Assembly: GCA_945910005.1 (NCBI GenBank) | Contig: OX246747.1 | Coordinates: 20,350,686-20,414,685, forward strand | Direction of reading: 5' to 3' | DNA from: Isoperla grammatica | Taxonomy: Eukaryota; Arthropoda; Insecta; Plecoptera; Perlodidae | DNA: 64,000 nucleotides | In this document: one piece after another, positions 53,911-64,000 of the stretch | Numbering within the stretch: position 1 is the stretch's first letter | Layout: every line of letters starts with the position of its first letter | Translations under genes and position numbers: made by a program | Notes under the pieces: generated by a model | What the model was told of the DNA's origin: nothing | Databases searched by the model: none | Seen by the model: the letters and a program-made list of their open reading frames with translations, nothing else

Positions 53911-53974
53911 GTTAAAGACTATGAACCGTAGAGGAAGCAGCGGCCATGGGAGATTGAATTGACCACAAAATTGA

Positions 53975-54084
53975 TTGATTGATTAATGGGGCTTAAGGTC
54001 TCATATTTATGCAACGATGGCTAATCGAGACGATGAGCGGGTTATAATGAAGATGAGAAAGATGATAATGAAGAAGCCAGAGTC
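53975..54084 (-). mobile_element. SINE-A 3' fragment with perfect 13-bp duplication
   Basis: ACCACAAAATTGA flanks it at 53962-53974 and 54085-54097, and unit X copy 1 has the single, empty site at about 31355. It proves that a SINE-A only 110 bp long, lacking the whole 5' module, was inserted as such. Confidence 0.9.
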
Positions 54085-54423
54085 ACCACAAAATTGAAAA
54101 TAAAGAATTCAAACAATATATTTTTAAATAAACTGGCAAGTTCACTCTTTTGAAAATGTAGACAATTTACGGCGTAAACGTAAAAATGACGACATTGGCC
54201 ATCGGTCATTGGGTGGCTTGTCTCGAAGATTTAACTATCTTCCAACATTCACCACTGCAAGAAGAGAGTAACTCTTTCAGTCCACAGTAAAGGTTAATAA
54301 ATTGCCTAAACTTGGAGAAAAACACTGTAACAGTATTTGTATTGAAGTGGATGCAAATAACTCCTTCCAGTACCTCTTAATTCAAACCAATTATATGAGA
54401 ACTTTTAGCAAATAAATACTCGG

Positions 54424-54834
54424 ATGTTTTGTTTGTTGACGGAACTTAGTACTGTGCCGTCATTGGGGCATTCTTCTGCCACTAGTGAAGATACTCCCAC
54501 TCGCAGTGCCAACGTTTCTGGGGATGAAACTAGCCATGGCACTACTAGAAATAGGTTGGGTGTTGTCCGTGAGGTACACCAGCTTCGAATGCCGCAGCTC
54601 AAGTCTCCACAAGATCAGAAAGACGAGCTGCACGACATTCGAATGCGTGAAGCCAGAGCCGACATGGACGCTGCTCCATCACGTGCCCGTGCCGATGCTG
54701 CTCGGGAGCGAGCCGAGGTAGCTCGGGCCGAGATCCCGTCGGTCGAACTTCAGATTTTAAAGGCCCGAGCCCGGTTCGATGAGGCCCGAGCTATTAGGGA
54801 AGAGGAACACCTGGAGTTTGACCAAGTGCACAAT
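54424..54834 (+). pseudogene. Coiled-coil ORF, copy 2, cut by LINE
   Basis: Same protein as 31696-32073 with EEEHLEFDQVH instead of the early stop. After codons for DQVH the host sequence ends and a truncated CR1/Daphne-like LINE begins. Confidence 0.5.
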
Positions 54835-55903
54835 ACCTTTTCAACACCACGTTAGAAACTTAGGACTCTTAATGACGCAAGACCTGACCTGGACAGAACA
54901 CGTAAAACACGTGTGTCAAAAGACGTATGCTGCGTTACATTCTTTAAACAGACTTAAAAACTTCCTCCCGACTAAACTTAAGACAATGCTAGTACAATCC
55001 CTCATCATACCTCACTTCGACTACTGCGACGTTGTATATAATGACTTAAGTGAAGACCTCTCTATTCGCCTCCAAAGGGCTCAAAATTCGTGTGTCAGAT
55101 TTATTTTGGGAATACGAAAATCTGATCACATAACTCCAGGTTATAAAAAACTCGGTTGGTCTCGCCTAAAGGACCGTCGCAATCTTCACTCTGTCTGTCT
55201 TGTTCACCGACTACTTTCAACATCTTCACCCTCCTACCTCGCTTCTAACTTTCAGTTTCTTCACTCAAATCATAATTTTAATACAAGGTCTCGATCTGGT
55301 ACACAACTTACATTTCCTGTCCACAGAACAAGTCTTCTTGGCCAATCTTTTACTATTCACGCTATCCGAACTTGGAATGCTCTCCCGACCGACATAAGAG
55401 ACGTGTACCAAAACCACTTCTTCGCCTTTAAGAGTGCCACTACGTCGTACTATCTAAATCAAATAAATAATGAAGACGATGGCAGCAGCCGTGACAGTTC
55501 AATTCGTACAAACGCTAAATTAAGTTAATGTGTTTGGAAACTGAATCCCATTGTTTCTTTCTTTCTTTCTTGTGTTATTTCTTAATTTTAAAATTAATGT
55601 ATGAATGCAATGAATGAATGAGTTCAAAAATATATAAAATATAAACAAATTCCCTATTTCGTGAATTTTTCGTGAAATTTAATTCTTTTTTGTGTTTAAA
55701 ATTATTTTATTTGAAATCATAACAATTGGACATGTATTGTGTATCTTACATCTTGTATTTTGTATGGTGTATTTTGTATTTTGTATTTAATTTTTGTATT
55801 TTGTTTCTTGTATTTTTATAACTATAGCATGGTTTGATGGAAGATAAGGCCTCACTGGCCTTAATCCCGTCATAAATAAAAAGACCTTAATCAATCAATC
55901 AAT

Positions 55904-55907
<4 letters not shown>
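54834..55907 (+). mobile_element. CR1/Daphne-like LINE, 5'-truncated
   Basis: The frame to 55528 carries the C-terminal part of a LINE ORF2 (after the RT active site): LGLLMTQDLTWTEHVKHVC, SLIIPHFDYCDVVY, RLQRAQNSCVRFILG, SFTIHAIRTWNALP. A 3' UTR of 350 bp follows, with GGCCTCACTGGCC, and a tail of (AATC)n then (TC)n to 55936. Position and 5' truncation show insertion into the coiled-coil ORF of unit X copy 2. Its (AATC)n tail resembles the SINE-A 3' end. Confidence 0.8.
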
Positions 55908-55939
<32 letters not shown>

Positions 55940-57535
55940 TTTTTTTTTTTCTCTTAACTTCTGTCTGGTCTTCAGTTGTTGGCCTTTGTTTCCTTGGTAT
56001 GTGTAATTTCCGGTGTCATTACTCGCCGTGCGTGATCGAGTTTGCATTTTTGCGTGCGACTGCGAGCGCGGTGCAGTTAGTTAGACCGTCTTTGATTTAT
56101 CATTGGGCACGGAATATTACTTTGCATATCAGCACTTTGTGCACTTCTCTTCTCTTCTCTTCTCTTTTGGGGGACGCGGTAGGGGTGTTGTCGGGGTGTG
56201 TTGACTATGTTAGAGTCAACACAGCGGTGGTTGATGGCCTTGGTTGATGGTCGTCAGGTGTTCTGTATGACAGGAGGCATATGAGGAAAACTACCCACTT
56301 TCCGGGGCAGTGTTTCTTTGGGAAACGGCAGCGGTTAGTCATCTGCACATTAGGGTGGTATAGTAGCCCTCATTTCTGTAGAGCGCTTTCTCGAGCTCTA
56401 TTCACGAAGGGTTACATGCCCGTTTAACTTCGCACAATGAGCTTCTCCGCGGGCGGGCGCACTGTCAAAGATGCTACTACTGTCACCAAAAGGGGCAAAA
56501 ACACAAATTTACAAAACAAATTCTTGACCGGTGTCAAAGCAATCGTCTGCCTTATTGTAGCTGTGACGAGTACATGACAGCGAGCTCTATTCAAGAAGAA
56601 CTGAAAGGAACCGCTAGCGCTCTACGAAAATGATGGCTACTATAATAATGTAGTACTAGTAGGTTTATTAGCGTGATTGGAAGTATGTGATTATGCATGA
56701 TGTAGCTGGAGGGGGATGCAGGTGCGTGAATACCATACTGCTGGTGGATTTGTTTGTGTGTTCCAGTGGACCTTGCATCTCCGATCTGTGTGAGGACCGT
56801 CGATCTGTTGGCTTGGGTGGATCAAGGCTGCCGTCAGCGGGTCGGCGGAAAGACAACCCCGGACCGAGGAATTGTTCGACTCCGGGGTCCATTGTATTGA
56901 CGAGGAAACGTGCATCATGTATTTTTCTTTGTTTTTTTCCGTTACTGTTTTCTTTATTTGTTTTGAAGTGTATCTCTTTCTCTAAATTTATATTCACTAC
57001 ATCGTTTGCGGAGCATGATCTCTAGGCCGTGTTGTGAGTGTAATGCGGTTTTCAGGCGTGCACTAGGGAGCCGGAGGGATCATGACTCTTAGTAGCTTCA
57101 TTTTAGAATGTATATGGCTGAGAGGTGAGGAATTATTTGACTATGGATTTTGCGAGATTTTTGTATTTCATAATGGGGATGGGTTGTTTAATTTCAAGTT
57201 GTCTATAATTTTGCTAACGTCATACATCCGATGCCAAATTTGGTTATCACTTTGTTTTCTAGCTTTCCATAAATCACCCTTCGATTCGGGGTCGAATCTT
57301 ACCGGGGGGGGGGGGGGGGGGGGGGTCGGATGTCATGTAAAAGTGTATACTTTATGACTTTTACTGGTGTTAATCTCCTTCTTGGTGATTCATGGATATT
57401 TGAATTGGGTCACTTAGTTTGTCATTTATTGTTTCTTTCACAATTAAGGTATGCGCTGTACTGGCTATTTCAACAGCCCAGCTCGATTGTTACTTCTGGT
57501 TATTATGACTTGTGTAAGCATTTTCGTAATTATTA
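55908..57535. other. Unassigned DNA, possibly retroelement-derived
   Basis: GC content is higher than average. Small frames (for example 56687-57025) have no domain. TCTCT repeats lie at 55907-55936 and 56148-56166 and a G-run at 57303-57325. I see no exon that I would defend. Confidence 0.35.
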
Positions 57536-58515
57536 GACTAGTCATTGAGGGCAATGATCGCGGTAACTTTGCTGACTGCTCAGTTACCACTCACTGGTCT
57601 CGCTGACGAGAGGGGGTGTATTGAGTGATCTGATTGGTCAATTATGACGTGTGTGATCTGAGTAGGGCTATGAGAGGGGTGACGGGAGTATGACGTAGGG
57701 AAGTTTACTTAAGGGGGGACACGGGTGTAAATCGAGGCTATCAACGACTGTCGGGAACAAGTGAGAGACCTGTGCCAAGGTAGTTCGGTGAGAAAAGGAG
57801 GAGGAATCCAGGAGAGGAACCCAGGAGCGACACGAGGAGTACTACGTCAGGCTGTCCGTGGGGTATACCGGAGACCGAATCACCGAGCCGTCTACTGAGG
57901 AGCCAGGACGTGAGCCCAGTTTACCGCACCGTACCGGCAAACCGTGAGATTGATTTATGGGGCTTAACGTCTCATATTTATGCAACGATGGCTAATCGAG
58001 ACGATGAGCGGGTGATAATATAGATGAGAAAGATGATAATGAAGAATAAAGCCACATCCGAATCAGATCCATTGTACGTCGCGTGAGTCGTCATACGGGA
58101 GTCCAGCAAGGGATGGCAGGGCCAAGTGGGAGGAGAAATATTCAATGGGACAGTGGGGGGGAAAGGGGATTGGGGTGTGGACTGCACTTCGTCTGACTTC
58201 TCCTCCTCGACCAGTCCGGCTTGGGTGGCCCTACCAGAAGAATACGCTTCCGCCGGCATAGCTCTCGGGATCAACAAAGCACGCAAACCTGCCCACCACG
58301 ATAAGGTGGCAGTCCCTGGGCAGGGGCACACCGTGAGGAGAGAGGTAGACCAGCAGTTATAATCGTAACATAGATAGTCCATAGGCAGGTTCGCCACGTC
58401 TCAGCCACGTTAGGATAAATGTTCTTAATTCAATAAATACGTTTCCTCTTGTGTTTGAAACTAGCCTCTTATCATTTCTAATCACTACTGCCCGAACTCT
58501 GGTACGTCCTACAAA
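57536..58515 (+). mobile_element. LTR-like segment, interrupted by SINE-A
   Basis: Features hint at an LTR: a TATA-like ACTTAAGG (57710), a downstream GC-rich leader, a polyadenylation signal (AATAAA, 58433), and an ACA end at about 58513 ahead of a copia-type gag. No second LTR copy was found in the window, so this is tentative. Confidence 0.35.
57949..58324 (-). mobile_element. SINE-A full length with 13-bp duplication
   Basis: Flanked by GGCAAACCGTGAG (57936-57948) and GGCACACCGTGAG (58325-58337), one mismatch. It is inside the LTR-like segment. The module is complete; the apical stem has a GAAGA for GAAGC change. Confidence 0.9.
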
Positions 58516-58593
58516 AAAGATCCCAGAAGTGTAGGTGAGAACTGTCCCGGGAGTTACGCCCCAGTACATCATCGGGTACGTCGCCGGCAGTCC

Positions 58594-59544
58594 GTGGGTT
58601 CGAGTCCGAGCTATCATCATTGGACTGAGAAACCGGTAGGTTCTCTACAACTAAGCAAATTAGAAAACCTGGCATATAGACTACGAGCATTGAATCAAAC
58701 GATAGATGACGAGATGCTCATGTCAGAAATCTTGAGTACTTTGCCCGAATCATATCGTCATTTCCGAACAGCATGGGAGTAGACACCAGTTCCGGATCGC
58801 AACGTAACAAACTTAACATCCTGACTGATTTCAGAAGAAGCCATGTGTAAAAACTCTGAGAGTGAAAAGTCATTGGCATTCAGTGCAGCTGGAAAATTGT
58901 GCTATAAATGTAAAAAACCGGGACACGTGAGTTAATTTTGCAGAACTGGAGAAAGTGCTGGAACAAGTAGAGCAGTAAAATGTTATGGTTGTGGAAAAAC
59001 AAGCAATTTTGTGAAGAACTGCACACAAATTGATTCGAGCAATAATAAAGGTATGTTTTGTAAAATTTGCAAGAAAAATAATCACGAAGAAAAAGACTGC
59101 TATTTCAGAAAACGTCAAGAAAGCCAAAATAAAAAAGAAAAAGTAACTTCTTTGACAACAGAGGTGAAACAAGATGTAAAAACCAACATGTTTGTAGTGG
59201 ATTCTGGCTCAACGTCACACATGGTGAATAATATTGAGCTCTTCAGTAACATCAAAGGAATAACAATGGACGTATGTGTGGCTGAAAAACATATAGGGAT
59301 GAAAGCCCAAGGTAAGGGAACAGTAGAAACAGAAGTTTGTATCTTGGAAGATGTCTTGTATGTGCCTGATCTCACTAAAAACCTATTGTCAGTAAAAGCT
59401 ATAACAGAAAAGGATGGTCAAGTTACTTTTGAGAAGAACAAGTATACATAACGAAGAACAACGGAAAAGTGTTGGAAGGTAAGGAGAACGAAAATGGACT
59501 CTATTTGGTGAATCTGATGAAAAATGAAGAAAAGAATAGCGACT
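58594..59544 (+). pseudogene. Ty1/copia Gag-protease remnant
   Basis: One frame from 58594 to 59451, broken by several stops, shows a UBN2-like Gag part (LSKLENLAYRLRALNQTIDD, ILSTLPESYRHFRTAWE). Three zinc knuckles follow: CYKCKKPGHVS-stop-FC, CYGCGKTSNFVKNC with His changed to Asn, and CKICKKNNHEEKDC. The aspartic protease motif FVVDSGSTSHM comes next. After a frameshift at 59448 the C-terminal stretch VLEGKENENGLYLVNL ends at 59544. Integrase, RT and RNase H are missing. Gag packages the RNA and protease processes the polyprotein. Confidence 0.8.
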
Positions 59545-59974
59545 GACATAGAAAACTAACACGTTTTGTGAAATATAGATTTGTTAAGTTGTCTGTGAGG
59601 TAGCACTGTAACCTTCCAGAAAGTTTAGTTGTTGTCCAGCTCTAAAATCGTGTGGTTGTGTTTTTGTAATTTCTCTACATGTTTGTAATAATAAACTAGT
59701 TCTTAGAAGATGATTCCACCTTTATAAATAAGTCATAACTACACTAATTATTCTGAACAAATTTGTGATGCGCCGGCAAAATCATTTGTTTGATATATAA
59801 AAGGCCATGGTGGATACAACTCTTGCAGCAAATGTATTGTAGAAGGTGAATACAGTAATAATCGCGTTTGTTTTCCTTCCGTTGCCGCAGCAAGGCGAAC
59901 GCATGAAAGCTTCGTAAATCATGTGCACGAAGAACATCATTTGGGAAATACATTGCTGACAAGACATACCAGCA
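59545..59974. other. Downstream of copia remnant, nothing recognised
   Basis: AATAAA-like signals near 59688 could belong to an LTR, but there is no matching partner. No gene is seen. Confidence 0.35.
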
Positions 59975-60058
59975 TTGATTGATATTTGGGCTTAACAACA
60001 TATTTTTGCAACTTGGCTAATCAAGATGATGAGTGGGTGATAATGAAGATGAAATTCG

Positions 60059-61035
60059 GGTTAGCGGACAGTGGGTCCAATCATAATGGTCCATGCGTTA
60101 AATCGTCCACGACATTTGGTCCAATAATAAATGTCCAGGCTGAAACGTCCATTGTTCAAAACGGCCACTATATTTTCGTCCACTATATTTTCGTCCACGA
60201 TATTTTGTCCACGGTGTTTCGTCCTGTATATTTTGTCCAAGATATTTCGTCCACGACATTTCACCCATGAGTTGTATCATTATTAGATCTAATGGTGTGT
60301 TCACAAGCCCTAACGCCAGCGTATATCGTCAAGGCGTTGGCCAATGAGGCTACGTAACGTCTAACGCGACTCCTCCCCTTCTCTTTGTTGTTGTTTGTTG
60401 GTATATTGTTGCGTGGTGTGTGAAATATTTCCAATTGTCGTTTCCGTTGATTTGTTACTATAGTTACAGTCTTCAGTCTTTTTTTAGAGTGGAATTATTG
60501 AGTATTTGGTACAGTATGGCAGAAACTGTGTATTCGCAGAAAAGAAAAGAAATTCTCCATTTCGAGCGTTACTGCTATCATTTCCATTCATATAACAAAG
60601 ACAGAAGCAGACGTTACTGGCGGTGCGAGGACAGAAAAGCATGCAATGCTCGAGTACTAACGCTGATGTGAACAACATAGTTGTTTAAAAAAGTGGAGCG
60701 AAAAATCACCAACACAATTCTACTGCTTCAGGTGAAATTAAGAAGGTGGTTTCTGATTTGAAACGTTATGCCGAAGAAAATCTTAATGCACGACCCGCAC
60801 AAGTAATAAGAATGGCAATAGAGAACGTCAGAGACCTAAATTGTAATTGCACATAATAGAAAAGGACATTTCTAATTGGACGCTTTGCCATGGACATTAA
60901 AAATTGGACGTTTCGTGTATAGGACTTATTACTTTTGGACCATGTGGAGCGTGGACATTTAGGTATGTGGACCATTTGTCAAGTGGACCTTTTATCATAT
61001 GGACTTTTATGTACTAGACCCAGTGTCCTGTAACC
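60059..61035 (+). mobile_element. MULE-type DNA transposon with only a FLYWCH domain
   Basis: Terminal inverted repeats GGTTAGCGGACAGTGGGTCC and the inverse of GGTTACAGGACACTGGGTCT are flanked by the duplication GAAATTCG (60051-60058 and 61036-61043; 9-10 bp if shared bases are counted). This length is typical of Mutator-like elements. Subterminal regions are full of GTCCAC/GTGGAC motifs. The interior encodes a FLYWCH-like zinc finger and a short extension but no transposase. Confidence 0.8.
60516..60857 (+). pseudogene. FLYWCH-domain ORF of the MULE
   Basis: From ATG 60516: MAETVYSQKRKEILHFERY, then YHFHSYNKDRSRRYWRC and EDRKACNARVLTL before a stop at 60669-60671. FLYWCH fingers (C-x4-C-x-H type with a conserved W-R/K-C) are the usual N-terminal module of animal MULE transposases. 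Past the stop, similar coding continues (SGEIKKVVSDLKRYAEENL, ARPAQVIRMAIENVRD) to about 60857. The catalytic part is deleted, so the element needs a helper. Confidence 0.65.
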
Positions 61036-61294
61036 GAAATTCGGGGCTCTTTGGAGGAAAGGGGCAAGTAGGAGGGCGCGTGAGGAAAGGGGAAACGGGA
61101 AGAAAGGGGATTGGGGTGTGGGCTGCACTAAGTCTGACTTCTCCTCCTCGACCAGTCCGGCTAGGGTGGCCCTACCAGAAGCATTCGCTTCCGCCGGCAT
61201 AGCTCTCGGGATCAACAAACCCCACCACGATAAGGTAGCAGTCCCTGGGCAGGATCACGTCCTTCTCATTCAAGAGCCTAACGTCGACTGACTA

Positions 61295-61587
61295 TTGTCA
61301 GCCGAGGCGCGCGTTGTCTGTATACCCACTGCTGTAGAAGGTGGAGGTGCGGGGCGGGGCGGTTCTATTGTTAATTTTGAGGGCTGGGCCATGTTGCATG
61401 AAAAAAGCAATTAGTTTTTTTTCTGAAGGTGGTGTTTGCTTTGGTTTCACACGAAATGGGGTCAGGATTGGCTTCCATGCTATTGGGAGTCTTTGTGCGT
61501 CATCTCGTTTGATGATCGCCCCGCACCTCCACCTTCTACAGGAGTGGGGATACAGACTCGCTCAAGAACGCGCGCCTCGGCTGACAA
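61295..61587. mobile_element. Family C element with ~65-bp inverted ends
   Basis: Ends TTGTCAGCCGAGGCGCGCG and its inverse, continuing through CTGTAGAAGGTGGAGGTGCG and GGGCG on both sides. The interior includes TTTGCTTTGGTTTCACACG. Right halves occur at 23728 and 38209. Confidence 0.7.
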
Positions 61588-61661
61588 TCAGGGTTGCCAG
61601 ATTGGGAAATTTGTCGCAACTTGGGCAATGTGGATGTGTTTTGGCGAGCGACTTATCTGAT

Positions 61662-61946
61662 GGATGGATGGATGGATATTTGAGCTTAACGACTCACATT
61701 CTTGCAACGAGGTTAATCGAGACGATGAGTGGGTCAAATATGAAGATGAAATAGGGGGGTGTTTGGAGGAAAGGTACAAGTGAGTGGGTGGGTAGAATAG
61801 GGGAAGGGAGAGGAAAAGGGAGTGGGGAGGTTGTGAACTGCGTTTCGTCTGGCTTCTCTTCCTCGACCTGTCCGGCTAGGGTGGCCCTAGCAGAAGCATA
61901 CGCTTCTGCCGGCATAGCTCTTGGTATCACTAAGTTCTTGGGCAGG
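61662..61946 (-). mobile_element. SINE-A type II with gap in 5' module
   Basis: Third part of the family C composite. About 45 bp of the module, including P3 and one strand each of P1 and P2, is missing between GGTATCACTAAG and TTGGGCAGG. Confidence 0.75.
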
Positions 61947-62095
61947 AGAAGACAGAACGATTTTTATAAAATCAACCTGTGAAGACGAAGATAAGCCTAC
62001 AAGTGAGGCAATCAAGGAACTGGCAATACCAGAACTAAAAGATGAATTGAAAAATGAAATTGCCACTTAATTAAGGAATTGATACTGTAAGCACT

Positions 62096-62515
62096 GTGCT
62101 GTCATTGGGGCATTCTTCTGCCACTAGTGGAGATACTCCCACTTGCAGGGCCAACGTTTTTGGGGATGGAACTAGCAATGGCACTGCTAGAAATAGGTTG
62201 GGTGTTGTCTGTGAGGAACACCAGCTTCGAATGTCGCAGCTCAAGTCGACACAAGAGCAGAAAGACGAGCTGCACGACATTCGAATGCGTGAAGCCAGAG
62301 CCGACATGGACGCTGCTCTATCACGTGCCCGTGCCGATGCTGCTCGGGAGCGAGCCGAAGTAGCTGGGGCCGAGATCCTGTCGGTCGAACTCTGGATTTT
62401 ATTGGCCCGAGCCCGGTTTGAGGAGGCCCGAGCTACCAGGGATGAGGAACACCTGGAGTTTGACCACGTGCATCGCAGTCGAGCCAGACCAGGAAGAGAA
62501 AGATCACCCCGGTAG
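62096..62515 (+). pseudogene. Coiled-coil ORF, copy 3 (longest)
   Basis: Reads through to RDEEHLEFDHVHRSRARPGR and stops at 62513-62515. It shares MREARADMDAALSRARADAA and the heptad-like Ala/Arg/Glu region with copies 1 and 2, plus the 3' flank (62520-62860 against 32140-32480). No 87-bp array precedes it; instead an unrelated short frame (DEDKPTSEAIKELAIPELKD) ends at 62070. Confidence 0.5.
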
Positions 62516-62839
62516 TCTATAATAGGTTTTCTATGCTGATGCTTGCTTTGCTTCTATATTATTATTGTTCTCGTATGCCTTTTCAAGTTATTTTATATTT
62601 ACCCACGCTTCTTTTTTGCATCTGGTTTCTTCTGTAAAGAGAGGAATCCTATGGCCATCCAGATAAAGCTGATAAGTTTCCTTTAATAATACCGGGTATT
62701 TAAAAATGAGGACTGGTAGGTGTAGGCTACACCAAATGACACTTACAAAGTGACAGCAAAGGTTTGTACACATTGCTCCAATAACAAGACTGTGTATGGG
62801 TGTTACTTTAAACTTTATATGAAATCTCAATCATATTTG

Positions 62840-63062
62840 TGTTTTACGTATCACAATTGTGCAACTTTGGCTAATCTAGACGGTGAGTAGGTGATATACG
62901 AGGATGAAAAAAACGTCACATACCCGAATCAGAGCCATTGCCCAACGCGGGCGTCGTCTTAAGGGCAGTCAAGCAAGGGAGGGCAGAGCACAGTGGGAGG
63001 AGAAATCTTCAGTGTGACAGTATGGGGGAAAGAGACGGGGTCTCCTTTCGTCGCCTCTCACG
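62840..63062 (-). mobile_element. SINE-A type III
   Basis: 3' end diverged (CGTATCACAATTGTGCAACT, GGCTAATCTAGACGG). The body and the type-III 5' module (CTCCTTTCGTCGCCTCTCACG) are recognisable. It follows the coiled-coil unit at the same distance as 32479 in unit X copy 1, so it may be part of that unit. Confidence 0.65.
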
Positions 63063-63778
63063 GAGCAACAACAGCTGCGCGACACGGAGGTCACTCCCTC
63101 CCAGGGGCGCGGCGACGTGATATCGACCAATGAACCTCAATATACCTCAAATATGAGTAATGTCACCTCACTCAGTAGTGTTTCAACCTTCAACCACGAA
63201 CCATGGTAGAGTCTGATCCCTGCTAAAAATTCCAGTTGAATCCAGTAACATCCACTTAAAATGTATACTGGTAAGCACGGGACTATAAGCATATCCAGTT
63301 CCAGTAATCACTGGAACAAACTGGACATTGCTGGCAGAGACTACCGATAATCTGGAACCTACAAGATAACACTGGTCTAACTGGACGTTTTGATACACTT
63401 AAAACTACTGGAAGGAACTGGAATAAAAAATGTTAATTATTTTTCAATAATAAAAAAATTTGTTAATTTCCTTTGATATTTTAATAATCTATTTTTTATG
63501 AACTGGTTGTACAAGTCAATCACTTGTGCCTGAAGTGTTTTCTTTTTAACGAAGGAGACAAATTCTTCCAAATTCTGTTAAGATGCAGTAGCCTATTAGT
63601 ATTTGTTTGTTAATGAAATTCCTGATTTATTTTTGTTGGATCTCTGTAGACTTATCTTATACTTCTTGCATTTCCCAAAATTATCCTAAACATTTCAATT
63701 TTCCTTATCAATAAAAAATGTGCCATGCCCACACTACGGTATTCCACTTCTCCTATTTTCCCATTTTAGTTCCCACAG
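63063..63778. other. Non-coding DNA before the Harbinger exon
   Basis: 63220-63430 is unusually rich in ACTGG/CCAGT, with about ten copies. The rest is AT-rich and ends with a polypyrimidine tract and acceptor (TTCCCACAG). Confidence 0.4.
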
Positions 63779-64000
63779 GTTTGCGATGCTAATATGAAGT
63801 TTGTGGGCATCGTTGCCCGTTGGCCTGGCTCGGCCCATGACTCGCACATCTTCAATAACAGTGAGCTGAGAAGGCATTTACACAATGCAAATCTACCTCC
63901 TTCAACCTGGCTGCTTGGCGACAGTGGTTATCCACAGGAGTTCCGCCTCATGGTGCCAGTATTGCGACCTGTGACACAGGAAGAACGGCATTACAATGAA
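63779..64000 (+). CDS. PIF/Harbinger transposase exon, runs off window
   Basis: After the acceptor the frame is open to the window end: VCDANMKFVGIVARWPGSAH, DSHIFNNSELRRHLH, TWLLGDSGYPQEFRLMVPVL, EERHYNE. LLGDSGYP holds the second catalytic Asp; the Glu block should follow beyond the window. Unlike the copies at 3617 and 22743, no frame damage is visible, so this may be part of an intact transposase or a domesticated HARBI1-like gene. Confidence 0.75.

Larger units (their letters stand above)
51505..54833 (+). repeat. Duplicated unit X, copy 2
   Basis: Counterpart of 29225-32300. It contains two extra insertions in its leader, a SINE-A 3' end in the spacer, and a LINE that replaces the end of the coiled-coil ORF. 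Confidence 0.8.
59975..61253 (-). mobile_element. SINE-A type II split by a MULE
   Basis: The 3' end (59975-60058) and the body plus 5' module (61044-61253) are parts of one copy, separated by the DNA transposon at 60059-61035. The 5' module is decayed: CGAA has become CUUA and some bases around CACAAACCTG are lost. Confidence 0.8.

Noticed and set aside
57303..57325. G-run as a possible G-quadruplex or regulatory element
   Set aside because: Homopolymer length is unreliable in assemblies and no promoter or gene lies beside it.
58560..58610. tRNA gene suggested by GGGTTCGAGTCCGAGC
   Set aside because: The B-box-like sequence is not accompanied by an A-box or a cloverleaf; it may be part of a retroelement leader.

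Overview
The window is animal nuclear DNA, most likely from a marine or other aquatic invertebrate. Spliced exons with canonical GT/AG borders, AT-rich non-coding DNA, many microsatellites and a dense, nested population of animal-type transposons all point that way. The species cannot be named from the sequence. There are no prokaryotic genes; nearly all long open frames are shadows of tandem repeats or transposons.

Host-gene content is sparse: one WD40 exon (7291-7413); two phase-compatible acidic exons (16889-17006 and 17754-17892); a possible exon at 19942-20159; an apparently intact five-exon SGNH/GDSL hydrolase gene (33432-34807) with a decayed duplicate exon behind it; and remnants of a RanBP2/NUP358-like nucleoporin (35829-36351). 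A kinesin-4 family (KIF4/KIF21-type) motor exon occurs four times, and pieces of an SGNH paralogue twice, all inside two large inverted-repeat units that are copies of each other (10041-16062 and 44509-51420).

Mobile DNA by region: PIF/Harbinger transposase or Myb-like exons (3617-4018, 22743-23636, 63779-end); Ty3/gypsy gag and pol scraps (8032-8388, 33108-33230); a jockey/I-like LINE with both ORFs (39477-44215) and three 5'-truncated relatives; a CR1/Daphne-like LINE (54834-55907); a decayed Ty1/copia gag-protease (58594-59544); a MULE with only a FLYWCH domain (60059-61035); hAT, pogo and other terminal-inverted-repeat elements; and two 87-bp minisatellite arrays (29369-31104, 51804-53714) inside a second duplicated unit that also carries a coiled-coil ORF.

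The dominant element is a SINE-like family, called SINE-A here. Flanking direct repeats of 11-14 bp fix its ends at several sites, and every recognisable copy lies in the same orientation, with its 5' end at the higher coordinate. Its 5' terminus is a ~146-nt module that can be drawn as an HDV-ribozyme-like double pseudoknot starting at nucleotide 1. Its 3' end carries a hairpin whose layout, and part of whose loop, recurs at the 3' ends of the jockey-like LINEs and two other short families. I propose SINE-A as the undescribed system: a SINE-like retroposon that may define its own 5' end by self-cleavage and share a 3' recognition hairpin with a LINE. The boundaries, orientation and hairpin pairings are visible in the sequence; ribozyme activity and LINE partnership are inference.
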